This document shows positions 1 through 7,739 of a DNA stretch of 64,000 nt, piece by piece. The stretch spans positions 157,423 through 221,422 of the IMG/VR virus record IMGVR_UViG_3300024054_000362; one strand, written 5' to 3'. A program made the translations under genes and the position numbers. The notes beneath the pieces were generated by a model. That model saw only the letters and a list, made by a program, of their open reading frames with translations, was not told where the DNA came from and ran no database searches. The stretch's first letter is position 1, and each line of letters starts with the position of its first letter. The DNA comes from a virus.

Positions 1-2
1 GT

Positions 3-197
3 CGGCTAGGCGAGTCCTGCGGACGACGGCGCTGCAGCTGTCCACAGTGTTTCATCGCGGCTCGATGGCGCGGCTGCATCCACACCGCCGAGAACATGCG
101 CAACGACGGTGGTGACGCGGATCGACCGGGACACCCGCTACCGCTCGGACGCGAGAACCCGGGCTATGTCGCGCTTCTCAAAGCACTTGGTCGATGA
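3..197 (+). CDS. C-terminal fragment of an unknown protein (cut by left edge)
   Basis: The frame is open from the left edge to a TGA at 195-197, so about 64 C-terminal residues are visible. The fragment starts with a Cys-rich stretch (CGRRRCSCPQC) that could bind zinc and ends in ENPGYVALLKALGR. Its stop overlaps the ribosome-binding site of the next gene, the spacing typical of operons in this window. No family is recognised. The reading could be chance because no start is visible. Confidence 0.4.
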   Translation, partial: RLGESCGRRRCSCPQCFIAARWRGCIHTAENMRNDGGDADRPGHPLPLGRENPGYVALLKALGR

Positions 198-207
198 GGA
201 GGATCTG

Positions 208-690
208 ATGAGCAGCAAGTCGTACGAAGGCAAGATGTTGATCGTCACGCCGGACATGGACAAGGGTTGGATCGTCTTCGCAAACAAGCACGTGATGGAC
301 GATATCGACCAGCTGGGATCGCACGCGATCGACGACATCCTCGGGAAAGAGCAGCCGCCTGAGCCCGGCGTCTGGATCTGGGAGGGCAAGGTCGTTTGGT
401 CGTCACACCAGAGCTTCGAAGGCGACTACGATTGTGACGTCGACTACCGCAACGGCACGTGGCGTCGGCCGACCGACGAAGAGACTGCCATGCTCGTACG
501 TGGCGAGTCGCCATGGCCGATCCCGCCGGAGAAAGAACCTTGGATCGATCCGAACCACAAACCGGAGGCACGGAACATGTGCATCTGCTGCAACTGCAAC
601 GGTCATCAAGTCCCTATCGGTGACCTGAACAACACCTGTCCGTTTTGCGGACAGACGCAAGCAGAGATCAACAAGCTGGAGGGACCATGA
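208..690 (+). CDS. Unknown protein with C-terminal zinc-ribbon-like cysteines
   Basis: This 160-residue protein is not recognised. I place the start at the ATG at 208 because a strong GAGGAGGA site lies just upstream; the longer frame from 109 lacks one. The C-terminal third has closely spaced cysteines (CICCNCNGH, then CPFCGQ), the pattern of a zinc ribbon. The rest is acidic and Trp-rich and has no membrane segment. It overlaps the next gene by the four bases ATGA, so the two are probably translationally coupled. Confidence 0.65.
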   Translation: MSSKSYEGKMLIVTPDMDKGWIVFANKHVMDDIDQLGSHAIDDILGKEQPPEPGVWIWEGKVVWSSHQSFEGDYDCDVDYRNGTWRRPTDEETAMLVRGESPWPIPPEKEPWIDPNHKPEARNMCICCNCNGHQVPIGDLNNTCPFCGQTQAEINKLEGP

Positions 691-851
691 TCTCCGGGTT
701 CCATGCGACGGTCGCAGCGTTCGTCGCGTTCGCGATCGCCTTGTCGCTTTACGCCGTCGGAGAGCCGTTGCTGCTTGCGGGCGTGTGTTGGTTCACGCTC
801 AGCTGGTTCATCAACGATCTCCTCGACGATCGACTGAAACAGTCGAAGTGA
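687..851 (+). CDS. Small membrane protein
   Basis: A 54-residue protein starting at an ATG that overlaps the preceding stop. It is mostly hydrophobic (VAAFVAFAIALSLYAV, then LLLAGVCWFTLSWF), which gives two likely membrane segments, and ends in a short charged tail (DDRLKQSK). Its stop overlaps the next start as TGATG. No family is recognised. Its place between two coupled genes supports it being real. Confidence 0.6.
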   Translation: MISGFHATVAAFVAFAIALSLYAVGEPLLLAGVCWFTLSWFINDLLDDRLKQSK

Positions 852-1186
852 TGCCTCCGACCCTGGCCTGCTATCTCTTGCGCGAAGACGGTGAGTGGTA
901 CGACCTCGGCAACGTCTACCTATGGCGATCAGCCTTCACGACGTTTCCTGGACCGGTAGACGGTTCTGTAGTGCTTCGCGGGGCCGAGGACACTCGCGTG
1001 CTCGGTCTTCGCCTCGACGGTTACGGTCACGACCAGGTCACATTGAACCGCATTGCGGCTGATATCGTTCGATGGGGTGATGGCAAGCGGATGCTCTTCG
1101 TGACTGAGTTGGACCCTGAAGTAGACCCCGACGTACGACCGTCGCCGATCATGGGCAGCGTGCGCGAAGCGCTCATGTCGTGCTAG
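851..1186 (+). CDS. Unknown protein
   Basis: This 111-residue protein starts at an ATG overlapping the preceding TGA, so it is probably coupled to the small membrane protein upstream. It has a mixed alpha/beta look, no cysteine pairs and no membrane segment. I do not recognise a family. The operon position and the long open frame are the main support. Confidence 0.55.
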   Translation: MPPTLACYLLREDGEWYDLGNVYLWRSAFTTFPGPVDGSVVLRGAEDTRVLGLRLDGYGHDQVTLNRIAADIVRWGDGKRMLFVTELDPEVDPDVRPSPIMGSVREALMSC

Positions 1187-1199
1187 GTTCCGCAGCTTC

Positions 1200-1382
1200 A
1201 TGCGGGAACTAGTTACTCCAGCGATCGCCACCGAAGCCGACCAGAACGAACTGGAGCTGCTCGTGCTCGAAATCGTCGAAGGTCAGCTCAACCGCGCACG
1301 GCTTGTGTATAGTCGAGAACAAGATGATTGCCGCGATCGAGCTACCAGACAAGCTGTGCGTGATCCGTTGGGTAGGTCGTGA
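1200..1382 (+). CDS. Possible small acidic protein
   Basis: A 60-codon frame. The first 40 residues (TEADQNELELLVLEIVEGQ) look like an acidic helix, but the last 20 overlap the better gene starting at 1324 in another frame. The ribosome-binding site is weak. A TATAGT box near 1310 could instead be a promoter for the 1324 gene. It may not be a gene. Confidence 0.25.
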   Translation: MRELVTPAIATEADQNELELLVLEIVEGQLNRARLVYSREQDDCRDRATRQAVRDPLGRS

Positions 1383-1575
1383 ACGTCTTCACGTAGCCGT
1401 AGTAACCGTCTGTGGCACCAAAATGAACGTCGACAGAGGCGTAGTGCAAGTACCGGACTTCGTTCTCGATGGTCGGCCCGTCATGAGCTTCTCCGACTTC
1501 GACGGCCAGGGCCGTCGTCCGCTCAAGATCTGCGAAACCTGCAAGAACGCGATCGCGGCTGCGATCAAGGGCTGA
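1324..1575 (+). CDS. Unknown small protein with CETC motif
   Basis: This 83-residue protein could start at the ATG at 1324, or at one 21 bases upstream. The C-terminus has a CETCKNA motif, perhaps half of a metal site. A TATAGT sequence sits just upstream of the start and could be a -10 element. The gene ends tail to tail with the minus-strand hydrolase gene, overlapping it by 11 bases. The last codons contain the palindrome GATCGCGGCTGCGATC (1551-1566), which recurs at operon heads elsewhere. Confidence 0.5.
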   Translation: MIAAIELPDKLCVIRWVGRERLHVAVVTVCGTKMNVDRGVVQVPDFVLDGRPVMSFSDFDGQGRRPLKICETCKNAIAAAIKG

Positions 1576-2320
1576 CGCGCGGGTTCAGTAGTCGATCGCG
1601 CAGCGCCAGTTGCTTGGCGGCGCGAAGCGCTAGGGCGCTGATGCCGATGACGGCGACGAGGCCGAGTGTGCCGATGGCCAACTTGGTGTTGGGCGACATG
1701 CCTGCGATCGGTGTCGGGGTTGCGGTCGTCAGGACTGCGTTGGCGAGCTGAGGGCCTGCATTCGCGGCACCGGCCACGGTGAAATGAACGCCGTCGGAGG
1801 TGTGCTCAGCGTCGCGTGTCAGGTTGCGTGCATCGATCGTGTGATCGACACCGAAGACGTTTTGCATCACCTGCAACAGGGTCGGTGCCCCTTGCGTGTA
1901 ATGGTCGTTTGTGTACGACGGTGGCCCGATCGCGAAGACCTCTGCTCCCATCGCGCGATACGCATCGCGGATCTTCGTCATCGCGTTCGTAGTTTGTGCA
2001 AGCGCGGCAGCCGTCAGGCCTTGATCGATATCGTTCGTACCGAGCATGACGATGACCTTGCTCGGACGAAACGTACGGTCGCTTGCGAGAAGGCCCGCGC
2101 TGTCTTCGTTTGAGAAGAAGCTCTGTGCCGAGCGACCGACGCGCGCATCGATGCGGACAGCTTGCGCGCCACCGTTGAGCAACTGCTGACCTACGATCTC
2201 GCCGGGCGCCGACGACGCCGTAACACGTTTGGCGAGATCGACGATCGTCGGGCCGCTATCGCTGCCTGGATGCGACAAGCTGTCGCCGAAGATGATGATG
2301 CGTTCACCGACGACGTTCAC
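1565..2320 (-). CDS. SGNH/GDSL hydrolase with C-terminal membrane anchor
   Basis: This protein (251 aa) has the SGNH-hydrolase blocks in order: block I FGDSL near the N-terminus (nucleophile Ser), block III GTND, and block V DGVHF with the catalytic Asp and His. Family members hydrolyse esters such as lipids or acetylated polysaccharides. The C-terminus has a hydrophobic helix (LGLVAVIGISALALRAA) and then a basic tail, so it is probably membrane-anchored. I chose the GTG at 2320 because GGGAGGC lies just upstream; that site is inside the Arg-rich end of the upstream gene, so the two are coupled. The substrate may be the host envelope, which is an inference. Confidence 0.8.
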   Translation of the reverse strand: MNVVGERIIIFGDSLSHPGSDSGPTIVDLAKRVTASSAPGEIVGQQLLNGGAQAVRIDARVGRSAQSFFSNEDSAGLLASDRTFRPSKVIVMLGTNDIDQGLTAAALAQTTNAMTKIRDAYRAMGAEVFAIGPPSYTNDHYTQGAPTLLQVMQNVFGVDHTIDARNLTRDAEHTSDGVHFTVAGAANAGPQLANAVLTTATPTPIAGMSPNTKLAIGTLGLVAVIGISALALRAAKQLALRDRLLNPRVSP

Positions 2321-3272
2321 GGCGCCTCCCACGCAACACCGCCGTGGTGGCGAACTTTTTTGCGAGACGGATAGCACCGTAACCAAGGCCGACGAAGCCG
2401 CCTACGAGAAGGAGGCCCGCAAGAAACTGTCGACCGCTCGTTTGTGCGGGCTGCCCAGGTACGTTTGTGCAGATCGGCAGACTGGCGGACCAAACTGGAC
2501 GCAGGCTTTGCGCAATGATGCCGTTGGCGTCGTAGACCGGATTGCCGAAGACCTTGCGAGCGCGTTCGATCAGTTGCTGACCTTCGAACGAATTTGCGTC
2601 CAAACCAAGCTTTCGAAACTGCGCCGTCTTCCAGTGATCGACACCGGGAATTGGCCCAACCCAGTAACTGCCGCCCGACTGCGTGCAACCTGTCCGTTTT
2701 TTGCCGAATGCCTCACACAAAACTCGTTCCATCGGAACCGGGAAGAACGCGCGAAACTCAAGGCCGTCCTGATCGTCGGCGCCGAGGTTGATGTTCTCGC
2801 TCTTGCCGCTCATGACGAGATCGGCGAGTAGAGTTGTCAGAACGCTTGGATCGCGACTTGTTGCTGCGAAGCGGTTGCCGATGTTGCCGTGACCGGGAAC
2901 GTTGATCTCGCCGTAGAGTTTGGACGGCTGTGTAAACAGGAGCAGGCCGTTGACGTCCGTCTTGCGGCGCGCGGCCTGGTTGACGGCGACCTCGCCGACG
3001 GCGACACGTTCTTCGACGGTGCCGTCACCGACCTCGCTGTGCATATAGCGCGCGAGCGTATACGTCAACAGTGTGAGCGGCTTGTCAGCAGGCCAGAAGC
3101 CAGATGCTTGGAGCTGTTTCTCCGCGCTCGCACGCATGGCTTCCGGGTCGCAGCGAATCTCTCCTAGCTCGTCGGTACGACAGCCCGAATTCAGGATTCG
3201 AAGATCGGCGGGACCACCGCGCATCGGCGCGAACTTCGGGTGCCACGTCGGGTAGCAATCAAGCACGGCCAT
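2304..3272 (-). CDS. Putative cell-wall hydrolase (SleB-like) with C-terminal anchor
   Basis: This 322-residue protein starts at the ATG at 3272, preceded by GGAGG. Residues around 75-110 (LARYMHSEVGDG, then VAVGEVAVNQAARR) resemble the SleB/Hydrolase_2 fold, with a Glu before a helix ending in an Asn. Those enzymes cleave peptidoglycan glycan strands. The C-terminus carries a hydrophobic helix (LLLVGGFVGLGYGAIRLA) and the basic tail RGRRRERRR, as in its neighbours. It sits in a four-gene minus-strand operon with an SGNH hydrolase and an M23 peptidase, which fits an envelope-degrading role. The family call is moderate. Confidence 0.6.
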   Translation of the reverse strand: MAVLDCYPTWHPKFAPMRGGPADLRILNSGCRTDELGEIRCDPEAMRASAEKQLQASGFWPADKPLTLLTYTLARYMHSEVGDGTVEERVAVGEVAVNQAARRKTDVNGLLLFTQPSKLYGEINVPGHGNIGNRFAATSRDPSVLTTLLADLVMSGKSENINLGADDQDGLEFRAFFPVPMERVLCEAFGKKRTGCTQSGGSYWVGPIPGVDHWKTAQFRKLGLDANSFEGQQLIERARKVFGNPVYDANGIIAQSLRPVWSASLPICTNVPGQPAQTSGRQFLAGLLLVGGFVGLGYGAIRLAKKFATTAVLRGRRRERRR

Positions 3273-3957
3273 AGCGCCTCCGTCGACCAAGCGTCATCGC
3301 GGCGCCTTTGGCGAAGCGCAGTGCGAGCCAGCTGAGTCCAACGAGTGTACCGAGCGCAGCGACGCCGACGAAGAAATCGCGTGTCGCGTGGCTTGTCTCT
3401 TGAACGGTGACCGCCGTCTGAGGACGATCGCGGAACAGCGGAATGCCGAGTGTCTTCGCGTTCGCGACCACCGATGCCGAATAACCGTCGACAGGGAGCC
3501 ACGGCTCGGCGGGGATTCCAACGCCGAAACCGAAATCAGAGAAGAAGCCCGTCGACGGCTTGCCAACGGCCTGTACGACAGCTGCGGTCAACGATTGCGG
3601 CACGAACAGATCGAAGTGGAGATGCGGTCCACCAGAGAGACCCGTCGAGCCTGAAAGGCCAATCTGTTGGCCCTTGGTGACCGCTTGACCTTGAGAGATC
3701 TGTGCTTGCGAAAGGTGCAGGTAGCGCGAGACGACGCCATCGGCGTGTGTGAGCGCGATGAAGATGCCAGCATCACTAGAGTCGGTTGGGACGACGCGCG
3801 TTGCAACGCCGTCAGCTGCAGCAAGGATCGGTGTCCCGACGGCCAACGGAATGTCAAGCGCGGGATGAAGTCCGGTCGCGCGCTGCGACCAACCGTCCAG
3901 CACTGTCAACGTGACGTTGCTGGGGGCGACGCGACCGAGATCGGGATCGAAAGCCAT
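3259..3957 (-). CDS. M23 (LytM-type) metallopeptidase with C-terminal membrane helix and Arg tail
   Basis: This protein (232 aa) has the M23 zinc site: HPALD (HxxxD) near residue 31 and PHLHFD (HxH) near residue 120. Family members cut peptidoglycan cross-bridges. There is no N-terminal signal peptide. The C-terminus is a hydrophobic helix (GTLVGLSWLALRFAKG) followed by RRRRYGRA. The ATG at 3957 is one base past the upstream stop, so translation is coupled. It may be a virion-associated or membrane-anchored lysin; a second M23 gene at 8497 has nearly the same anchor sequence. Confidence 0.85.
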   Translation of the reverse strand: MAFDPDLGRVAPSNVTLTVLDGWSQRATGLHPALDIPLAVGTPILAAADGVATRVVPTDSSDAGIFIALTHADGVVSRYLHLSQAQISQGQAVTKGQQIGLSGSTGLSGGPHLHFDLFVPQSLTAAVVQAVGKPSTGFFSDFGFGVGIPAEPWLPVDGYSASVVANAKTLGIPLFRDRPQTAVTVQETSHATRDFFVGVAALGTLVGLSWLALRFAKGAAMTLGRRRRYGRA

Positions 3958-3958
3958 T

Positions 3959-4597
3959 TCATGCTCGACGACGGAAGTACTTGGGCGTGCGGTGGTTGCG
4001 ACTGAAGCGACGGCGGCCGAATCCTGCCCGATGCTTGGGTTTGCCGAAACCTTGAGCAATCGCAATCGTCGGCGTGATGATGGGGAACAAGGCTCCGAAG
4101 ATACCCCAGACGATCGCCCAGCCCACGCTGTCGTTGCGTTTGTAGCCGTGATAGACGCTCGCCGCGAACGACGCCGTTGCGAGGACGCTCCAGATTATAC
4201 GAACGGGCGTTGGTAGTCGCTTGAAGATCGTCGTGATACCGTTCGCCTTGGCAAGTGCCGCGTTGATCTGATTCGCCTGCGCGCCAAGCTTCACGGCACG
4301 CAGAGCGACATCAGAGCGATCACTGGCGTCGGGGATTGTCTGAAGAACCGCAACGGCTTGATCGAAGTTTTCAGTAGTCCCGAACTGTGTAATCAGGTCC
4401 AAAAGTCGTTTCGCGAGCGTATTCTTGTCGTCTTCGGTAAGCGCTCCTAAACCATTGAAGTGAACATCACCGTCGGGCGGCAGATCCCACGGGACTTTCT
4501 GAATGCTTCCGCCCCCGCCGGTGACGAAGACCGTCTCGTGCGGATGGACGGGGTAGAGGGTCTCGATACCAAGGGGCGTCGACACGGCGGCGAGCAT
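3959..4597 (-). CDS. Unknown two-helix membrane protein with Arg-rich tail
   Basis: This 212-residue protein is the first gene of the minus-strand operon 4597 to 1565. It has an N-terminal soluble part, two hydrophobic segments (IIWSVLATASFAASVYHG and WAIVWGIFGALFPIITPTIA), and a basic tail (FGRRRFSRNHRTPKYFRRR). GAGG lies seven bases before the ATG. The divergent region upstream holds the palindrome at 4631. No family is recognised. It may anchor or organise the hydrolases encoded downstream, which is inference from the operon only. Confidence 0.6.
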   Translation of the reverse strand: MLAAVSTPLGIETLYPVHPHETVFVTGGGGSIQKVPWDLPPDGDVHFNGLGALTEDDKNTLAKRLLDLITQFGTTENFDQAVAVLQTIPDASDRSDVALRAVKLGAQANQINAALAKANGITTIFKRLPTPVRIIWSVLATASFAASVYHGYKRNDSVGWAIVWGIFGALFPIITPTIAIAQGFGKPKHRAGFGRRRFSRNHRTPKYFRRRA

Positions 4598-4630
4598 GTT
4601 GCCTCAATCCTACACCGGAAACAGCACCTT

Positions 4631-4646
4631 GATCGCGCGAACGATC
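4631..4646. promoter_or_regulatory. GATCGC-N4-GCGATC-type palindrome (one mismatch)
   Basis: GATCGCGCGAACGATC lies in the 67-bp divergent gap between the genes starting at 4597 (minus) and 4665 (plus). It differs by one base from the perfect palindromes at 10998, 16213 and 16928, which sit in equivalent places. It is probably an operator or promoter element. Confidence 0.55.
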
Positions 4647-4664
4647 GCGCAGTAAGGTCCCGCG

Positions 4665-4919
4665 ATGCCACGAGGTAAGAAGCCGGACACCGACGAAGCG
4701 TGGGGATTCTACGGCGGTCCGCCGCACGAAGAGGGACGTTCGGCGCGAGCGCTCGCCGAGCTGGTTCGCAACACGAAGCTACGCACGCTGCACGACATGT
4801 CCGAACGTGAGATCCGTGCGCTGGAACGCTTCTACGGCTGTCCTGTGATCAGACCGGCTAGACTGCCGAAATCGTCGCGTCAACGCAACCGCGCTGTCCT
4901 CGCGGCTCTCGTAGCTTGA
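4665..4919 (+). CDS. Unknown small protein
   Basis: An 84-residue hydrophilic protein transcribed away from the palindrome at 4631. The middle (EEGRSARALAELVRN, then MSEREIRALERFYG) looks helical and the C-terminus is basic. There are no metal motifs or membrane segments. The family is unknown. The short leader and single-gene layout suggest it has its own promoter. Confidence 0.55.
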   Translation: MPRGKKPDTDEAWGFYGGPPHEEGRSARALAELVRNTKLRTLHDMSEREIRALERFYGCPVIRPARLPKSSRQRNRAVLAALVA

Positions 4920-5098
4920 ACTAGACGCGGGCTGTCGCGTCGTAGCTCGCGGGCCATTGCGTGATCACCGCGTCGCTCGGCACCACGCGCGAGTGCTTCG
5001 ATGACTCGTGCGTGGAGTCGATCGGCCGAGGGGCTCGGCAAACGCAGCTGCAAAAAGATCGTCGATCGTGGGGTCGGACGGGACTGTTTGGGAGGCAT
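4880..5098 (-). CDS. Possible small basic protein
   Basis: A 72-codon frame whose 3' end overlaps the plus-strand gene by 40 bases. The middle (ADRLHARVIEALARGAERRGDHA) looks like an amphipathic helix. The ribosome-binding site is weak. It fills half of an otherwise empty 400-base gap, so it may be real, but the evidence is thin. Confidence 0.3.
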   Translation of the reverse strand: MPPKQSRPTPRSTIFLQLRLPSPSADRLHARVIEALARGAERRGDHAMARELRRDSPRLVQATRAARTARLR

Positions 5099-5327
5099 AC
5101 CTGACGTATCGAGCGTCTCAGGGATGGGTCAGGATCTACTTGATCTAGGCCCCAGAACCGGCTAGATCCTCGAAAATACGCTCAAATTCGCCCTAGGAAA
5201 TCGCATACTTACAAGTTACTCTCGACAAGTCTGAATAAACTGGTGATCTGAGGCGTCGTTCCTGGCAGAGTTGCCAAGTAGCTCTCGCTATTTTAATCCA
5301 CGGCGATTCGCCGCTTCGGAGGATACC
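5099..5327. promoter_or_regulatory. Gene-free regulatory region with inverted repeat and promoter-like motifs
   Basis: This AT-richer gap before the 5328 gene holds no gene. It contains an inverted repeat GATCTAG (5142-5148) / CTAGATC (5162-5168) that could be a weak terminator or operator, a motif at 5207-5227 shared with the cas5 leader at 62599 and partly with 7502, and a CTCTCG element at 5282. It probably holds one or more promoters for the operon 5328-7500. Confidence 0.5.
5207..5227 (+). promoter_or_regulatory. Shared leader motif (ACTTAC..AGTT..ACTCTCGACA)
   Basis: ACTTAC, then AAGTT, then ACTCTCGACA. The same arrangement, with one substitution and one extra T, occurs at 62599-62620 before cas5. 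The TTACTCTCG core also occurs at 7503-7511. GAATAA follows 8 bases downstream here and 7 bases downstream at 7502. It is probably a phage promoter or operator. Confidence 0.45.
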
Positions 5328-5774
5328 ATGTCGGCAGGGCAGATTACGGACGGCGCGCAGGCACGCAAGTTCATCTTGGGCGGTAACGCGCGGGTGACCC
5401 TCGTCTCCCAAAGGACGGGCACACGGTTCACGTTCCGTGTCAAGGCGAAGGACATCCCCAAGGCGGGCGCGCCCGAGGCCCCGTGGTTTGTCTCGCTGCT
5501 GCGCGGCCCGGAGAACACCACGGACTACACGTTTCTGGGGACGATCTTCGAGGACCAGACCACATACCGTCACGGGCGTAAGTCGACCGTCTCGGACGGG
5601 GCGCCGAGCGCCAAGGGCTGGGCGTGGGCCTGGTCCTTCCTGGCGAAGGGCGAACTGCCGCCGGGCTGCGAAGTCTGGCACGAGGGCCGGTGCGGCCGGT
5701 GCGGTCGGGCACTCACGGTGCCCGAGTCGATCGAGGCGGGTCTGGGTCCCGAGTGCGCCACGGCGGGGTTCTAG
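5328..5774 (+). CDS. DUF6011-like zinc-binding protein
   Basis: This protein (148 aa) starts at the ATG at 5328 after CGGAGGA. The C-terminus has the pattern GRCGRCGRALTVPESIEAG followed by GLGPEC, typical of the DUF6011 domain found at the end of many phage proteins; its cysteines probably bind zinc. The N-terminal 100 residues form a beta-rich domain (RVTLVSQRTGTRFTFRVK). DUF6011 function is unknown, but it often occurs in phage helicase or single-strand-binding contexts. It is the first gene of an operon ending with a ComM-like ATPase. Confidence 0.65.
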   Translation: MSAGQITDGAQARKFILGGNARVTLVSQRTGTRFTFRVKAKDIPKAGAPEAPWFVSLLRGPENTTDYTFLGTIFEDQTTYRHGRKSTVSDGAPSAKGWAWAWSFLAKGELPPGCEVWHEGRCGRCGRALTVPESIEAGLGPECATAGF

Positions 5775-5776
5775 TC

Positions 5777-5935
5777 ATGTCCAAGCCCAAGTCCAACAAG
5801 AAGTGCACGTGCGAGGGCAAGCTGCTCCCTGCACGGCTCAGTCTAGCACCGCCCTCGATGATCACTGCCTTCTTCAAGAAGCGCGCGAAGCAGAACAAGC
5901 GTCGCGCCGAGCTTCGTCGTCAGAAGGGACGCTAA
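5777..5935 (+). CDS. Very small basic protein
   Basis: A 52-residue Lys/Arg-rich protein (KKRAKQNKRRAELRRQKGR at the end) two bases after the preceding stop. The N-terminus has a CTC pair. The family is unknown. It may bind nucleic acid because of its charge. Its support is close packing in the operon. Confidence 0.5.
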   Translation: MSKPKSNKKCTCEGKLLPARLSLAPPSMITAFFKKRAKQNKRRAELRRQKGR

Positions 5936-5938
5936 GCC

Positions 5939-6304
5939 GTGAAGTACTCAGTCCGCTACGTTCACAAGGTCACGCAGACGTGCAGCTGCAAGCACGTCGA
6001 GGGAAGCCACTACAGCTACGTCGCCGATGCGAAGGCGCCGAACGGTCTGCAATGGACCCGCGGCAAGTGCACCGTGCGTGACTGTCGTTGTGAGGGCTAC
6101 GAGCCCGACGTCGAGCACCACGATCTGCCAGACGGCGTGCCGGGCGATCGCAACGCGGTTACCAAGATCCTGTGCGAGCACCGGCTGCTCAGCGGTGGCC
6201 AGAAGCTGCAGGAAGTCCGTCGCAACAACGCCGGCCAGGTCGTGTGCTTCCTCAAGAACAGCACGTTTCACTCGATCATCCTCACCCGCTCGAAGGGAGC
6301 CTGA
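5939..6304 (+). CDS. Unknown Cys-rich protein
   Basis: This 121-residue protein starts at a GTG three bases after the preceding stop. The first half carries cysteines and histidines (TCSCKHVEGSH, then CTVRDCRCEGY), probably a metal site. The second half looks globular. No family is recognised. It lies directly upstream of the ComM-like gene and is probably cotranscribed with it. Confidence 0.55.
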   Translation: MKYSVRYVHKVTQTCSCKHVEGSHYSYVADAKAPNGLQWTRGKCTVRDCRCEGYEPDVEHHDLPDGVPGDRNAVTKILCEHRLLSGGQKLQEVRRNNAGQVVCFLKNSTFHSIILTRSKGA

Positions 6305-6306
6305 AC

Positions 6307-7500
6307 ATGAAGATCACGTCTTTCACGCTCGGCGGCGCGTTCGGCATCGACGCGATTCCGGTCTACATCACGTGCACTGTCGACGCCGATCGGCTCGATG
6401 CGTTCAAGATCACCGGTGTATCGCCGGTGCGCGCCAAGGAAATCGAGGTGCGTGTTCGTTCTGCGATCACGTCAGTCGGGCTGTGCGCGTGGCCAGTCGG
6501 TCAGGTGACGGTCGATGTCGATACCCGAGGCGCCAAGTTCCCTTCGGCAGCGCTCGATCTGCCGGTTGCTTGTGCGATCGCGGGCGTGAACGTCGACGGA
6601 CTGCTCGTCGCGGGCGAGCTTGGACTCGACGGGCGCACGCGTCCCGTGCGCGGCATCGTGCAGGCGACGCTCCTCGCCAAGAGCCTCGGGCTGCGCGGCG
6701 TGCTGATTCCTGCCGACAACGAACGTGACGCGAAGGAAACGATCGGCGATGCGATCGACGTCTATGTGCTCTCGCATCTCGTCGACTTGAACGGCGACAT
6801 CGACGTTCTGAAGCTCGAATACACGGTGCGAACGTCGCGCACGAGGGCGACGTGTGACTTCTCCGAAGTCCGTGGACAGTCGGATGCGGTCTTGGCAATT
6901 GCAAACGCAGTCCGCACGCGCAGCAACGTGCTCCTGTCAGGACCGCCGGGCGTCGGAAAGACCATGATCGCGCGCCGGATCCCAACGGTGCTCTCCGCGA
7001 TGACCAAGGACGAACAGATCGACGTGACGGAAGCCTACAGCGCGGTCGGCATGTCCGACGGGCTCGTGACCGAGCGTCCGTTTCGCGCTCCGCACCATAC
7101 GGTCTCGGTTTCTGCCTTGACGGGCGGCGGGATCGCGCCGCGTCCGGGCGAGGTTCAACTCGCAACCCACGGCGTGCTGTTCCTCGACGAAGTCGACCAG
7201 TTCTCGCGCGGCGCGATCGATGGTCTGGTCTCGACGCTGAATGCGATGCCGGTGGCGTCGCGGCCCCTCGTGGTCGCAGCTGCGAACCCCTGCCCGTGCG
7301 GCTGGCACGGTTCGACGGTGCGTCCCTGTGCGTGTTCCCCGGGGTCGATCAAGCGGCACGAGACGCGGGTCAACGAAGTGGCCGGGAAGTTGCGCCTGAC
7401 GGTTCGTGTGGAGCTGCAGCATGTGGATCTCGCCCAGCTTCGTACGGCGCCGGTCGGCGAGTCGAGCGCGACGATTGCCGCCCGAATCGCCGGCTGCTAG
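6307..7500 (+). CDS. ComM / Mg-chelatase-like AAA+ ATPase, C-terminally short
   Basis: This protein (397 aa) has the N-terminal ChlI/Lon-S5-like domain (residues 1-170) and an AAA+ domain with Walker A GPPGVGKT near residue 215, the family segment RPFRAPHHTVS, and Walker B VLFLDE. Cellular ComM is a helicase that aids branch migration during transformation and is about 500 residues long. Here the protein ends soon after a CPCG...CACSPG cysteine segment and seems to lack the usual C-terminal lid domain. A role in phage recombination is likely. The short C-terminus may be natural, because no frameshift is visible downstream. Confidence 0.85.
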   Translation: MKITSFTLGGAFGIDAIPVYITCTVDADRLDAFKITGVSPVRAKEIEVRVRSAITSVGLCAWPVGQVTVDVDTRGAKFPSAALDLPVACAIAGVNVDGLLVAGELGLDGRTRPVRGIVQATLLAKSLGLRGVLIPADNERDAKETIGDAIDVYVLSHLVDLNGDIDVLKLEYTVRTSRTRATCDFSEVRGQSDAVLAIANAVRTRSNVLLSGPPGVGKTMIARRIPTVLSAMTKDEQIDVTEAYSAVGMSDGLVTERPFRAPHHTVSVSALTGGGIAPRPGEVQLATHGVLFLDEVDQFSRGAIDGLVSTLNAMPVASRPLVVAAANPCPCGWHGSTVRPCACSPGSIKRHETRVNEVAGKLRLTVRVELQHVDLAQLRTAPVGESSATIAARIAGC

Positions 7501-7501
7501 A

Positions 7502-7524
7502 TTTACTCTCGCTTTGTTGAATAA
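7502..7524 (+). promoter_or_regulatory. TTTACTCTCG...GAATAA motif upstream of 7566 gene
   Basis: TTTACTCTCG, a 7-base gap, then GAATAA. The same two blocks occur 8 bases apart at 5218-5238. It lies between the ComM-like stop and a new gene start, a good place for a promoter. Confidence 0.4.
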
Positions 7525-7565
7525 GATGCCTTCCTCAGGCGTCTACTGTCATGAAAGACAGAAGA

Positions 7566-7733
7566 ATGAGCGACGAGAACAACGACAAAGCTCCCTGGGC
7601 AGACGACGTGTGGCGTGCCATCTGGGCCCGAATCACGACGCGGCGTGAATGGCGTCGAAAGCGTAACGAGCGTCGCGTACAGCGTCGCCTTTGCGCGTTT
7701 GCTGAACCCTTCAAAGCTGAAGGGAAAGGATAG
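7566..7733 (+). CDS. Small basic unknown protein
   Basis: 55 residues from the ATG at 7566, or 60 from 7551. The N-terminus is acidic and the middle strongly basic (RREWRRKRNERRVQRRL), predicted helical. It could bind nucleic acid. The family is unknown. Confidence 0.4.
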   Translation: MSDENNDKAPWADDVWRAIWARITTRREWRRKRNERRVQRRLCAFAEPFKAEGKG

Positions 7734-7739
7734 AAATCG

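Noticed and set aside
317-330. Palindrome GATCGCACGCGATC
   Set aside because: It lies within a coding frame with a different spacing (2 bases), so it is probably chance.
1551-1566. Perfect palindrome GATCGCGGCTGCGATC as an operator
   Set aside because: It lies at the end of two convergent genes rather than at an operon head, and encodes AIAAAI, so I do not count it as regulatory.
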